From UBA1756 sp045132235 (lineage in GTDB: Bacteria; Bacteroidota; Bacteroidia; Bacteroidales; WCHB1-69): a DNA stretch of 64,000 nt. The notes beneath the pieces are model-generated. The model was not told the DNA's origin, did not search any database, and saw only the letters and a program-made list of their open reading frames with translations. Within the stretch, counting starts at the first letter, position 1, and each line of letters starts with the position of its first letter. Both the position numbers and the translations under genes were made by a program. Location of the stretch: the NCBI GenBank assembly GCA_045132235.1, contig JBGURX010000026.1, positions 1 to 64,000 on the forward strand, written 5' to 3'. Positions 35,459 through 43,413 of the stretch are shown in pieces.

Positions 35459-35938
35459 TTAAAACCTCCTCGTTCTTCGGCAATAATCCTCGTACTCTTC
35501 GCCGAAGTCCCGGCGGAGGCGGCGCTCCTCGCTGATGACCTGCGTCATCATGATGGCGAAGAAGAGCACCCACACAAGCGCGGCCTGCCAGGTCCACAGC
35601 CACACGATGGCGCCGGCGAGGTAGGTGAGCGTGCCGGTGAGCATGGGGTTGCGGTTGAGGCGGTAGGGACCGTCGGTCATCAGGTGCTGTGTGCGGGGCG
35701 CCACCTCGTGCCCGAAAGCGTCCATCGGGTTGCCCTTGCCGCGCCGTTTCATATAGACGATGGTCCATACGCTCAGCGACAGTCCGCCCAGCATCAGCAC
35801 GCCGGTGATGGAGGCCCTCAAGGCTCCGATGTGCTCCAGTTTCGGCATCCCCGATGCTAACCACATCACGGTCGGCATCAGTGCCACAAAAAGAAGTCCG
35901 CCAAGGACATAACCGATAATTTCACGCAGTAGTTTCAT
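35459..35938 (-). CDS. Isoprenylcysteine carboxyl methyltransferase-like membrane protein
   Basis: 159 residues with four to five membrane helices and the C-terminal PEMT/ICMT signature: TDGPYRLNRNPMLTGTLTYLAG followed by EERRLRRDFGEEYEDYCRRTRRF. Family members are SAM-dependent methyltransferases acting on lipids or isoprenoid groups; the substrate is unknown. It lies between dgkA and the AAA/DUF4143 gene on the same strand. Confidence 0.85.
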   Translation of the reverse strand: MKLLREIIGYVLGGLLFVALMPTVMWLASGMPKLEHIGALRASITGVLMLGGLSLSVWTIVYMKRRGKGNPMDAFGHEVAPRTQHLMTDGPYRLNRNPMLTGTLTYLAGAIVWLWTWQAALVWVLFFAIMMTQVISEERRLRRDFGEEYEDYCRRTRRF

Positions 35939-35969
35939 GGTATAAAAGGTTGAAAGTTACAAGTCTCTT

Positions 35970-37334
35970 TCATATGGTTTCCAATTCAGGCAGGATTACG
36001 GAGTCCGTGCTATCTTTCTGAAGGAACATACAATAGTAAACAGGCATATATGTCACACCTTTCTTCCGTAGCACACTCCTTTCGTTGGAGAAGACAAGGG
36101 CGCGATCAATGCCATATTCCGGCGTATCAAGGAATTTTGTCAAGGCACTGTGTTCAGTGTAGTCTTTACCCGACTTCACCTCTATCGGCAATACTTTCAA
36201 ATGATTGTAATCGTCAATCAGAAAATCCACTTCGCCTTTCTGCTTGTTGTCATAATAATGGAGGTTGAATCCGTGGGCGTGCAACTCTTGTGCTACCACC
36301 GATTCATAAACCGTGCCTAGATTGATGCTTCTGAGATCTTGTAGCACAGCATTGACATTCAGACCATAAAGCAGATTTGTCAAAATTCCGACATCGTTCA
36401 GGTAAAGTTTGACCAAGCGTTTTTGCTCCGATTCTACCAGAGGGAAGTGTGGGTTGCTGATGGCCAAGACCTCCAATGCCACTCCCGAATTTGACAAGTA
36501 TTCAAATTCATCTGCATAATCTGTGAAATGCTTGCCGGTCTTATTTTCTATCTTTTTATAGACCATCCGCTTTTTTTTGTTTTCCAAGTTGCTCGGTATC
36601 AAATCATAAATGCGGCGGATTTTCAGTTTGTGCTCCTCATCGTATTGCGAAGCGTCGATACGGTAGAGTTCGTGAATGTTGTTGTGGATGCCTCGGACAC
36701 GCACCATATTCCTGTCCTCCAAATAGGTATTGACTGCCTCTGGAAGCCCACCCACTAACAAGTAATACTGAAAACGCTTCAACAAAAGATTGTGGGTGGC
36801 CTCATCAAGAGATTCTTCGCTTTGATAATGGTGACGGATATTCTCTATCCATTCTTTGTTGATGCCTGTCGCCCAAAGAAATTCCTCAAAATCAAGAGGA
36901 TACATTTGCTTGATTTCTACACTGCCGATAGGCACAGATGGCGTTTGCGCCAAGGCTACTCCCAATTGTGAACCACTGGCAATAAAACGGTATCGCCCCT
37001 CCTGACAAAGAAATTTAAGCATCGTCAGGAGGTGCGGATAGCTCTGTATTTCATCCAAAAAGACCAATGTGTCGGATTTGTCTCCCAGGGGCTTTGAGTA
37101 ATAGTTGCTCAAGCGCATATACAAATCGGTAGTCGAATGTACGGTTGAGAACACTCGTTCTCCCTCTTTGTCCTCTTTGAGATTGATTTCCACAAAATGG
37201 TCAAACAACCGGTTGCCCACATAACGGATCAGATAGGATTTTCCAACCTGTCTTGCCCCATTTACCAACAGAATTTTATTGTTCTCTTCTCGGAGAAACT
37301 GCTCAAGGTATTGAGTGAATTTGCGTTCCAGCAT
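35970..37334 (-). CDS. AAA ATPase with C-terminal DUF4143
   Basis: 454 residues of the very common AAA_14/DUF4143 family of unknown biological role. The P-loop is VNGARQVGKSYLIR (residues about 24-37), Walker B is LVFLDEIQSYPHLL, sensor-like ASGSQLG follows, then a winged-helix region and a C-terminal nuclease-like DUF4143 domain with GEVDFLIDD and LPIEVKSGKDY, the PD-(D/E)xK-type residues. These genes are often patchily distributed and transferred. A longer AT-rich gap (37335-37430) precedes the next gene. Confidence 0.88.
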   Translation of the reverse strand: MLERKFTQYLEQFLREENNKILLVNGARQVGKSYLIRYVGNRLFDHFVEINLKEDKEGERVFSTVHSTTDLYMRLSNYYSKPLGDKSDTLVFLDEIQSYPHLLTMLKFLCQEGRYRFIASGSQLGVALAQTPSVPIGSVEIKQMYPLDFEEFLWATGINKEWIENIRHHYQSEESLDEATHNLLLKRFQYYLLVGGLPEAVNTYLEDRNMVRVRGIHNNIHELYRIDASQYDEEHKLKIRRIYDLIPSNLENKKKRMVYKKIENKTGKHFTDYADEFEYLSNSGVALEVLAISNPHFPLVESEQKRLVKLYLNDVGILTNLLYGLNVNAVLQDLRSINLGTVYESVVAQELHAHGFNLHYYDNKQKGEVDFLIDDYNHLKVLPIEVKSGKDYTEHSALTKFLDTPEYGIDRALVFSNERSVLRKKGVTYMPVYYCMFLQKDSTDSVILPELETI

Positions 37335-37430
37335 AAATTACTATTCTTGTAAAAACGGTGCAAAAATACAACTTTTTTCAGAGATTTCCACTTATTCCAT
37401 ATTTTCCACCCGTAAAAACACCACTTATTC

Positions 37431-38117
37431 CTATTGAGTGAGTCGCTTGCTAGTTCGGGGCCTTCTGGTCATGGTTTTCCTTAGCTGCCACTGGTTCTTC
37501 CCCACATGGTCGTAAATGCGAATCCTCACCCGTCCCGTGCCGGCAGGAAAGTATTGTGTAACACACTCTTTGGTGTAAAGGGTGCTTCGTTCGTTGTCCT
37601 TCAGCTCCTCAAACTCCACTTTCGCCATCCTATGCGATTTCAAATAACATTGAACTTTTATGTGGCACGGCTTCAGAACAGCGCTGGGCACTTTGCCGGG
37701 GTTCTCCAGTATGCACATGGGTTCAAGATTGACATCCAGTAAAACATCTGTGTTAGAAAATTCACAGTTCGCGATAATGATTGTTGTTTGATAGCTGATG
37801 TCATCATTGATATTGAAAGTGCCTGCTTTGTCTTGATTGAAACGGACAGCATATTGGCCAGAGCGGATGTCCTCAATCATATAGCGCCCCATGGTATCGG
37901 TTCGCGTGGTAGCAATCAATGTGGCCTTTTCGTCATCAAATCGGGAACTGCCGTCATCGGTGAAGAGTTCAACAGACACCTCGCTCAAAGGTTGTCCCCA
38001 CGGATTGGCGACAATTCCGCTGAGTGTTCCCTGGGCGGAAAGGGAGCTTGTTACCATGAGAATCAGGATTATCAGTAATGAAAGGTTTCTGATGGATGGT
38101 AGGAAAGGACTTTTCAT
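37431..38117 (-). CDS. Exported protein with a carboxypeptidase-regulatory-like domain
   Basis: 228 residues from the start at 38117 (MKSPFLPSIRNLSLLIILILMVTSSLSAQ, a signal peptide). The segment GTLSGIVANPWGQPLSEVSVELFTDDG to GRYMIEDIRSGQYAVRF (about 29-105) is a CarboxypepD_reg/CnaB-like beta-sandwich. The rest (two Cys in ILENPGKV..KPCHIKVQCY, then a basic tail) is unassigned. There is no T9SS C-terminal signal, so it probably stays periplasmic. An ATG at 38147 is possible but would bury the signal. It is divergent from the T9SS cargo gene at 38.3 kb. Confidence 0.65.
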   Translation of the reverse strand: MKSPFLPSIRNLSLLIILILMVTSSLSAQGTLSGIVANPWGQPLSEVSVELFTDDGSSRFDDEKATLIATTRTDTMGRYMIEDIRSGQYAVRFNQDKAGTFNINDDISYQTTIIIANCEFSNTDVLLDVNLEPMCILENPGKVPSAVLKPCHIKVQCYLKSHRMAKVEFEELKDNERSTLYTKECVTQYFPAGTGRVRIRIYDHVGKNQWQLRKTMTRRPRTSKRLTQ

Positions 38118-38167
38118 GTCTGCTGAGTTAAAATTCACATGCAACATGGGATTGATATTATTAGCTG

Positions 38168-38175
38168 CAAAAATA
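38168..38175 (-). promoter_or_regulatory. -7 promoter box of the CarboxypepD_reg-like gene
   Basis: TATTTTTG followed by C on the minus strand, about 50 bp before the start at 38117; no TTG at the expected spacing. Confidence 0.45.
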
Positions 38176-38185
38176 CAACTATTTG

Positions 38186-38235
38186 GCAGAAATTTATCCC
38201 TTCACAGCAGAAATTTATCCCTTCACAGCAGAAAT
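38186..38235. repeat. 21-bp direct repeat in a divergent promoter region
   Basis: The unit GCAGAAATTTATCCCTTCAC plus A occurs at 38186-38206 and 38207-38227, with a truncated third copy (GCAGAAAT) at 38228-38235. It lies upstream of both divergent genes. It could be an iterated regulator site or simple slippage. Confidence 0.7.
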
Positions 38236-38261
38236 GTGAACCCTCACTATCTTTTTTTTCT

Positions 38262-38269
38262 TATTTTTG
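38262..38269 (+). promoter_or_regulatory. -7 promoter box of the T9SS cargo gene at 38.3 kb
   Basis: TATTTTTG followed by C, 22 bp before the ATG at 38291; no clear -33 TTG. Confidence 0.5.
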
Positions 38270-38290
38270 CATGTTCAAATTCAGGGTCAC

Positions 38291-39814
38291 ATGAAACGTA
38301 TCTCACTTTTTCTTTTCGCTTTGTTTTGTGTTTTTTCAATGAAATCGGTAGCGCAAAACGAGAGCACCGTCATCCCGTTTGCGAACAGCGGTTTTGAAAA
38401 CTGGTCCACGGGCAACGGCTACAATGTCACCGTGCTGTTTTTCTCGTTGCCTGTGTATGGCAGCTACACCTATCCGACAGACTGGAACTATCCGTCGTAT
38501 CCCGTGAACGAGACCCTCGACTACAACGGCATGAGTGTCAATGTAAACACCAACCTCCCACTGCTGAAAGTGGAGGATGTGACCGATGCGGTGCAGGAGG
38601 GCTCCCATGCACTCAGGATGCAAAGTTTCATGCTCTCCGACATTATCAATTCCACCGTGTATGGCCTGGCCCAAGGCAATTTGGATTCATCGCTCACAAC
38701 CATGGTCTTTCCCACGGTGTTGTCCACGGGGCAGGTGGACATTGACCAGCTGCTGCCCCTGTTGGAAGAATTTTCCGACAACCTCGACAGCCTCTCCCAT
38801 CTGATGACCGTTTTCGAGGATATGGATCTCAATGTCTTGATTAACGGTGGCATTCCGTTGAATGGTGAGAATCCGGGACGGCTGACTGGATATTACAAAT
38901 ATACCTCCGCAGTCGGCGGCGACAACGGAGGTATTCTGATTCTGGGTTCCAAGTACAATCCCGCCACGCAGCGGCGCGAGGTGGTGGGCGGCGGCTATAC
39001 CACGGCGCTGACGGATGTTTCCACTTATACTCCTTTTGAGTTGGAATACAGCCCCCTCTCCGAAATCGACACGACCCAACCCTACATAGAAGCTGATTCA
39101 CTGATCGTGATGATATTCTCGTCGGCCAACGAGGAACCGCAACAGGGCTCGGCCCTCTACCTCGACAACCTTCAGCTGTGGACTGTCGGCACGCCTGTTA
39201 TTGAGGACACCACGGCCACCGACACCACTGTTGTTGTGATAGATACCTGCAGTGCGATTTTCGATCTGACGGTCATCAGTGTGGACACCACCCACGCCAC
39301 TCTGAGTTGGAACTACGAGGGCGCTCCAGACCATTTCGAGGCTGAGTTCGGGGAACAGGGCTTTGCGTTGGGCAGCGGCACTCCCGTCATCGCGGACGAC
39401 CATACGCTCACCCTGTCGGACCTTGACCCCGACACCGATTACGATGTGTATGTGCGGTGCGTGTGCGACACCTCGCTCTGGGGCGAGTGGTCCATGGTGA
39501 CTTTCCACACCGACACTCTGGTACCTCCTGTCATTGACGACACCACGTCCACCGACACCAATGGCATCCATGTCTATGCCGTTGCCAATTTGCGGGTTTA
39601 TCCCAACCCCGCGCAGGGATATTGTGTGGTGCAGTTTGACCGCGAGCTGCCCAGCGTGGTTCGGCTTTATTCCATCAATGGAGTTCTGCTGATGGAGGCG
39701 ATTCCCGACAAGGAGCGAATGGAACTGACACTGCCTGCCGAGGGTGTTTTCCTTGTTGTCTGTGAAATGAAAGAGGGAACAGCGGTGCGGAAAATCGTCA
39801 ATCTGGGGCGATAA
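38291..39814 (+). CDS. T9SS type A cargo protein with PCMD-like and fibronectin III domains
   Basis: 507 residues from ATG 38291 (signal peptide MKRISLFLFALFCVFSMKSVAQ). Residues about 25-310 resemble a carbohydrate-binding or PCMD-type jelly roll (PFANSGFENWSTG at the start, GSHALRMQSFML, LTGYYKYTSAVGGDNGGI, ALYLDNLQLW at the end). A fibronectin III module follows (about 325-415, CSAIFDLTVISVDTTHATLSW, YDVYVRCVC). The final 75 residues (LRVYPNPAQGYCVVQF, PAEGVFLVVCEM) are a type A C-terminal signal. It is probably exported by the T9SS and lipid-anchored at the surface. Confidence 0.82.
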   Translation: MKRISLFLFALFCVFSMKSVAQNESTVIPFANSGFENWSTGNGYNVTVLFFSLPVYGSYTYPTDWNYPSYPVNETLDYNGMSVNVNTNLPLLKVEDVTDAVQEGSHALRMQSFMLSDIINSTVYGLAQGNLDSSLTTMVFPTVLSTGQVDIDQLLPLLEEFSDNLDSLSHLMTVFEDMDLNVLINGGIPLNGENPGRLTGYYKYTSAVGGDNGGILILGSKYNPATQRREVVGGGYTTALTDVSTYTPFELEYSPLSEIDTTQPYIEADSLIVMIFSSANEEPQQGSALYLDNLQLWTVGTPVIEDTTATDTTVVVIDTCSAIFDLTVISVDTTHATLSWNYEGAPDHFEAEFGEQGFALGSGTPVIADDHTLTLSDLDPDTDYDVYVRCVCDTSLWGEWSMVTFHTDTLVPPVIDDTTSTDTNGIHVYAVANLRVYPNPAQGYCVVQFDRELPSVVRLYSINGVLLMEAIPDKERMELTLPAEGVFLVVCEMKEGTAVRKIVNLGR

Positions 39815-39826
39815 TCTTGACTTTGT

Positions 39827-40690
39827 CTAAAACCTTACCGAAATAAGCACCACAGCTATCAGGGCGATGGCAAGCCCCAGATAGTTCTTCCATGTCAGTT
39901 TCTCTTTGAATAAAAGCCAGCCGATCAGGGCGGTGAGACTGACCACCCCGATGTTGTAGATGGGAAACAGCATCACGTTGCTGAAACAGCGCATGGCATG
40001 GAAAATGCAATAGGTGGAGAAAAAGTTGGTGACGCCCAGCACCACGCCGCCGATGATGCTCTTGGTCTGCCATTTTGATTTGCCGCGAAGGAGTTCGTAG
40101 GCCACAAGGATGATGCCAAACACCATGGCAATCAGATAGATGAAGGCAATCATGAAACTCATGTCATCAGCAGTGTTGCGCTGCTCGTTGAGTTTCATCA
40201 GAATGTCGCCCGTGCCGGTGCCGAAGAAAATCAGGAGTGGAAGCCACCAGCGGGTTCTTTTCTTGTTGGCAGATGCTGCGTTGCCGCCGCCCACCACCAG
40301 CACCAAGGCCACCAACGCCAAGATGATGCCGACGGCGACTTGCCAGCCTAACGTTTCGTGAAAGAGAAGCACCCCCGCCATGGTGGGCAGCACCACCGAG
40401 AGTTTGCTGGATAGCGAGGTGATAGTGACGCCCGATGACTGTGTGGAGGCCGTCATCAGCAAGTAGGTGAAGATGAACCAGAAGCCCGTCAGCAGCGACA
40501 GTCCGAACCACGACTCGCCGACCAATTCAGGAACGGTGTCAACGCGCCCGCACATCAGGAAACCGGTCACTGTGGCGAAGACGTAATTCCACATCAATGC
40601 TTGGTGATTGTCAAGGTCGAACCGCTTGAAGAAGCGCATGGTGACAAAGACACCGGCAGAAAATAGGATGGCTAAAACGAGGTAGAGCAT
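39827..40690 (-). CDS. EamA/DMT-superfamily transporter
   Basis: 287 residues, ten predicted helices in two five-helix halves, inner membrane. The first half ends in KLSVVLPTMAGVLLFHETLGWQVAVGIILALVALVLV and the second in LTALIGWLLFKEKLTWKNYLGLAIALIAVVLI, the duplicated EamA signature. The substrate is unknown; members export metabolites or amino acids. It is convergent with the T9SS cargo gene (12 bp between stops). Confidence 0.88.
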   Translation of the reverse strand: MLYLVLAILFSAGVFVTMRFFKRFDLDNHQALMWNYVFATVTGFLMCGRVDTVPELVGESWFGLSLLTGFWFIFTYLLMTASTQSSGVTITSLSSKLSVVLPTMAGVLLFHETLGWQVAVGIILALVALVLVVGGGNAASANKKRTRWWLPLLIFFGTGTGDILMKLNEQRNTADDMSFMIAFIYLIAMVFGIILVAYELLRGKSKWQTKSIIGGVVLGVTNFFSTYCIFHAMRCFSNVMLFPIYNIGVVSLTALIGWLLFKEKLTWKNYLGLAIALIAVVLISVRF

Positions 40691-40736
40691 GGTGAGGGAA
40701 TGGTTCTGTGTTGAAATGCTGAAACCAGGTTGGTTG

Positions 40737-41120
40737 TCACAATTTCGCCATGAATTTGGCGCTCTCCACCACGAACCGCTCGTGGATGCCCTCGCCGATG
40801 AGGTTTTCTCCCTCGAAGCATCTCACTGCGAACACCAAGCGGCGGCGGTCCACCTCCGTGAGTTCGGCCTCGCACCGGATGGTGCTGCCCACGGGACTGG
40901 CTTTCAAGTGCTTGATGTTGACGGCGATGCCGACGGTGGTGTTGCCTTCGCCGATCTTGTCGCACACGCTCATGAGGCAGGTCTTTTCCATGAGGGCAAT
41001 CATGGCGGGGGTGGCGAATACTTCCAATGCGCCGGAGCCATACACGGCGGCGGTGTCTTTGTGCTCCACCACCAGCTGCTCGCTGTGGCGGAGGCCTTTC
41101 AGGGTTGTAAATTCTGTCAT
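40737..41120 (-). CDS. Thioesterase family protein (hot-dog fold, FlK-like)
   Basis: 127 residues from the start at 41120 (MTEFTTLKGLRHSEQLVVE); the frame runs 52 codons further upstream into the peptidase gene without coding character. Hot-dog fold features: YGSGALEVFATPAMIALMEKTC (helix with conserved Thr-Pro and Glu), GNTTVGIAVNIKHLKASPVG, and VFAVRCFEGENLIGEGIHERFVV. It resembles fluoroacetyl-CoA-type thioesterases; the natural acyl-CoA substrate is unknown. It lies 11 bp after the prolyl oligopeptidase stop, so it is co-transcribed. Confidence 0.85.
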   Translation of the reverse strand: MTEFTTLKGLRHSEQLVVEHKDTAAVYGSGALEVFATPAMIALMEKTCLMSVCDKIGEGNTTVGIAVNIKHLKASPVGSTIRCEAELTEVDRRRLVFAVRCFEGENLIGEGIHERFVVESAKFMAKL

Positions 41121-41131
41121 GATGGTTATGG

Positions 41132-43237
41132 TTATTTCACTTTCATTCCCAAGTTGTACATGATGAAGCCGTAGATGTCGGCTTGCTCCTCCAGCACTTT
41201 GGTGAGGGGCTTGCCGCCGCCGTGTCCGGCCTTGGTGTCGATGCGGATGAGCACGGGGTTGCTGCCCTGATGACACTCCTGCAGGGTGGCCGCGAACTTG
41301 AACGAGTGGGCGGGCACCACGCGGTCGTCGTGGTCGGCGGTGGTGACGAGGGTGGCGGGATAGGCCGTGCCCGGCTTCAGGTTGTGGAGCGGCGAGTAGC
41401 CGTACAGGTACTCGAACATCTCCTTTGAATCCTCACTGGTGCCGTAGTCGGAGGCCCAGTTCCAGCCGATGGTGAACTTGTGGTAGCGCAGCATGTCCAT
41501 CACGCCCACCTGCGGGATGGCCACACGGAACAGGTCGGGCCGCTGCGTCATGCACGCCCCGACAAGCAGTCCGCCGTTGGAGCCGCCCACGATGGCCATT
41601 TTCTCCTTGGAACTGTATCCTTCGCTGATGAGCCATTCCGCCGCGGCGATGAAGTCGTCGAAGACGTTCTGTTTCTGCATCTTGGTACCGGCGATGTGCC
41701 ACTCTTCACCGTATTCGCTGCCGCCGCGCAGGTTGACCTGCGCGTAGATGCCGCCGTTCTCAAGGAAGGGGATGCGCATGGCCGAGAAGCCGGGAGGCAG
41801 CGAGATGTTGAATCCACCATAGCCGTACAGGAACACGGGATTGCTGCCATCGCGCTTCAGCCCTTTCTTGTAAGTCAGGAACATGGGGATGCGCGTGCCG
41901 TCCTTGCTCAGGAAGAAGACCTGCTCGCTGACATAGTCATCCTGCTTGAATTTGACGTTGGGGGCGGAGTAGAGCGTGCTCTCGTTGCGCTCCATGTCGT
42001 AGCGGTAGATGGTGCCGGGCTGGGTGAACGAGGTGAAGGTGTAGAAGCACTCAGGCTCTTTCTTGTCGCCCGTAAAGCCTACGCTGCCCACTGAAGGTAG
42101 TTTCACCTCGTGACGCAGTTTCCCGTCGAGGCCATAGACATACGCGTGGTCGGAGGCATCCTGCTGGTAGGTGAGGATGAACTGGCGGTTGATGACGCTG
42201 ACACCGCTTAGGGGGTTCTGCTGCTCGGCCACCAGCACCTGCCAGTCGGTCACGCCCGGCCGGTGGATGTCGGCGGTCATGATGCATCCTTTGGGTGCAC
42301 CGTAGTTGGTGTAGAGATAGAGCCTGTCGCCGTCGGTCAGCACGGGACTGTACTGGTAGTCCATGTCGGCGGTCATCTGGATGAACTGCGAGTTGGGCTG
42401 GCGCAAGTCGCGCACGTACAGGTTGTTGCCGGCTCCTGCACCGCTCTCGTAGAGGAACATCATGGTCTCTTCCTCGTTGACGCTCACCTCATAGAAGCAC
42501 TTCGGGCGGGCAGGGTTCTGGTAAAACAGCACATCGGCCGACTGGGGGGTGCCGATTTTGTGGTAGTAGATTTTGTGGTTCTCGTTCACATTCGAAAACT
42601 CCTTGCCCTCCACAGGGGCGTCGTAGGCGCTGTAGTAGAAACCGTCGCCGCACCATTCCGCGCTGGAGAATTTGGCCCACTCGATATGGTCGTTGGTGAG
42701 CTGGCCGGTCTGTAGGTCAATGACATAGAACTCCTGCCAGTCGCTGCCCGACCGCGAGATGCTGTAGGCTGCCCAGCGGTTGTTGTGCGAGAAGAACACC
42801 CCCTGAAGTGCCACGGTGCCGTCGCTGCTCAGCGTGTTGGGGTCGAGAAACACGCGCGGGGTGCCGCCCAGCTGATCCGTCACATACAGCACGCTCTGGT
42901 TCTGCAGTCCGTTGTTTTTGTAGAAGTACCATTGTCCGTTGCGCTTGCGCGGGGCGCCGATCTTCTCGTAGTTGGCGAGCTCGGTCAGCCGTTTCAGCAG
43001 CTTCTGCCGGAAGGGAATCTTGGCGAGATAGGCGTTGGTGACCTTGTTCTCGGCTTCCACCCATGCGGCGGTCTGCGCGCTGGTGTCATTCTCCAGCCAG
43101 CGGTAGGGGTCGGCCACTACGGTGCCGAAATAGGTGTCGGTAGTGCCGTCTTTGACGGCTTTGGGATACTGGATGTTTTGTGCCATAAGAGTTGTCGTGG
43201 CCATGGAGACCATCATGAAAAGGATTGTTTTTTTCAT
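41132..43237 (-). CDS. Prolyl oligopeptidase family serine peptidase (S9A)
   Basis: 701 residues, exported (signal peptide MKKTILFMMVSMATTTLMAQ). The seven-bladed propeller (about 80-430) precedes an alpha/beta hydrolase domain with Ser553 in GGSNGGLL, the Asp in TTADHDDRVVP and the His in DTKAGHGGGKP. Start-proximal YPKAVKDGTTDTYFGTVVADPYRWLE is the S9A signature. It cleaves short peptides after proline, probably in the periplasm, fitting a peptide-fermenting lifestyle. A minus-strand -7 box (TATCTTTG, 43304-43311) lies upstream. Confidence 0.93.
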   Translation of the reverse strand: MKKTILFMMVSMATTTLMAQNIQYPKAVKDGTTDTYFGTVVADPYRWLENDTSAQTAAWVEAENKVTNAYLAKIPFRQKLLKRLTELANYEKIGAPRKRNGQWYFYKNNGLQNQSVLYVTDQLGGTPRVFLDPNTLSSDGTVALQGVFFSHNNRWAAYSISRSGSDWQEFYVIDLQTGQLTNDHIEWAKFSSAEWCGDGFYYSAYDAPVEGKEFSNVNENHKIYYHKIGTPQSADVLFYQNPARPKCFYEVSVNEEETMMFLYESGAGAGNNLYVRDLRQPNSQFIQMTADMDYQYSPVLTDGDRLYLYTNYGAPKGCIMTADIHRPGVTDWQVLVAEQQNPLSGVSVINRQFILTYQQDASDHAYVYGLDGKLRHEVKLPSVGSVGFTGDKKEPECFYTFTSFTQPGTIYRYDMERNESTLYSAPNVKFKQDDYVSEQVFFLSKDGTRIPMFLTYKKGLKRDGSNPVFLYGYGGFNISLPPGFSAMRIPFLENGGIYAQVNLRGGSEYGEEWHIAGTKMQKQNVFDDFIAAAEWLISEGYSSKEKMAIVGGSNGGLLVGACMTQRPDLFRVAIPQVGVMDMLRYHKFTIGWNWASDYGTSEDSKEMFEYLYGYSPLHNLKPGTAYPATLVTTADHDDRVVPAHSFKFAATLQECHQGSNPVLIRIDTKAGHGGGKPLTKVLEEQADIYGFIMYNLGMKVK

Positions 43238-43303
43238 TATTGTTTATGTATAAAATGGTGTTGTTCAGAATGGTTTTTTCATGCCTGCATCAGATTGGGC
43301 GTG

Positions 43304-43311
43304 CAAAGATA
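43304..43311 (-). promoter_or_regulatory. -7 promoter box of the prolyl oligopeptidase unit
   Basis: TATCTTTG followed by C on the minus strand, 66 bp before the start. Confidence 0.55.
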
Positions 43312-43361
43312 CGACATTTTATCTTACAGGGAAGGGGAATGACGTTTTCAAAAAAAATGTG

Positions 43362-43369
43362 TATCTTTG
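43362..43369 (+). promoter_or_regulatory. -7 promoter box of the PpiC-lepB unit
   Basis: TATCTTTG followed by C, 44 bp before the ATG at 43414; probably drives the five-gene run 43414-50130. Confidence 0.55.
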
Positions 43370-43413
43370 CCATTTGAAAAATTTTTATCTTGATAATTTA
43401 TAAATTATTGATA

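Noticed and set aside
38186..38235. Possible CRISPR array
   Set aside because: The units are directly adjacent without spacers and no cas genes are present.
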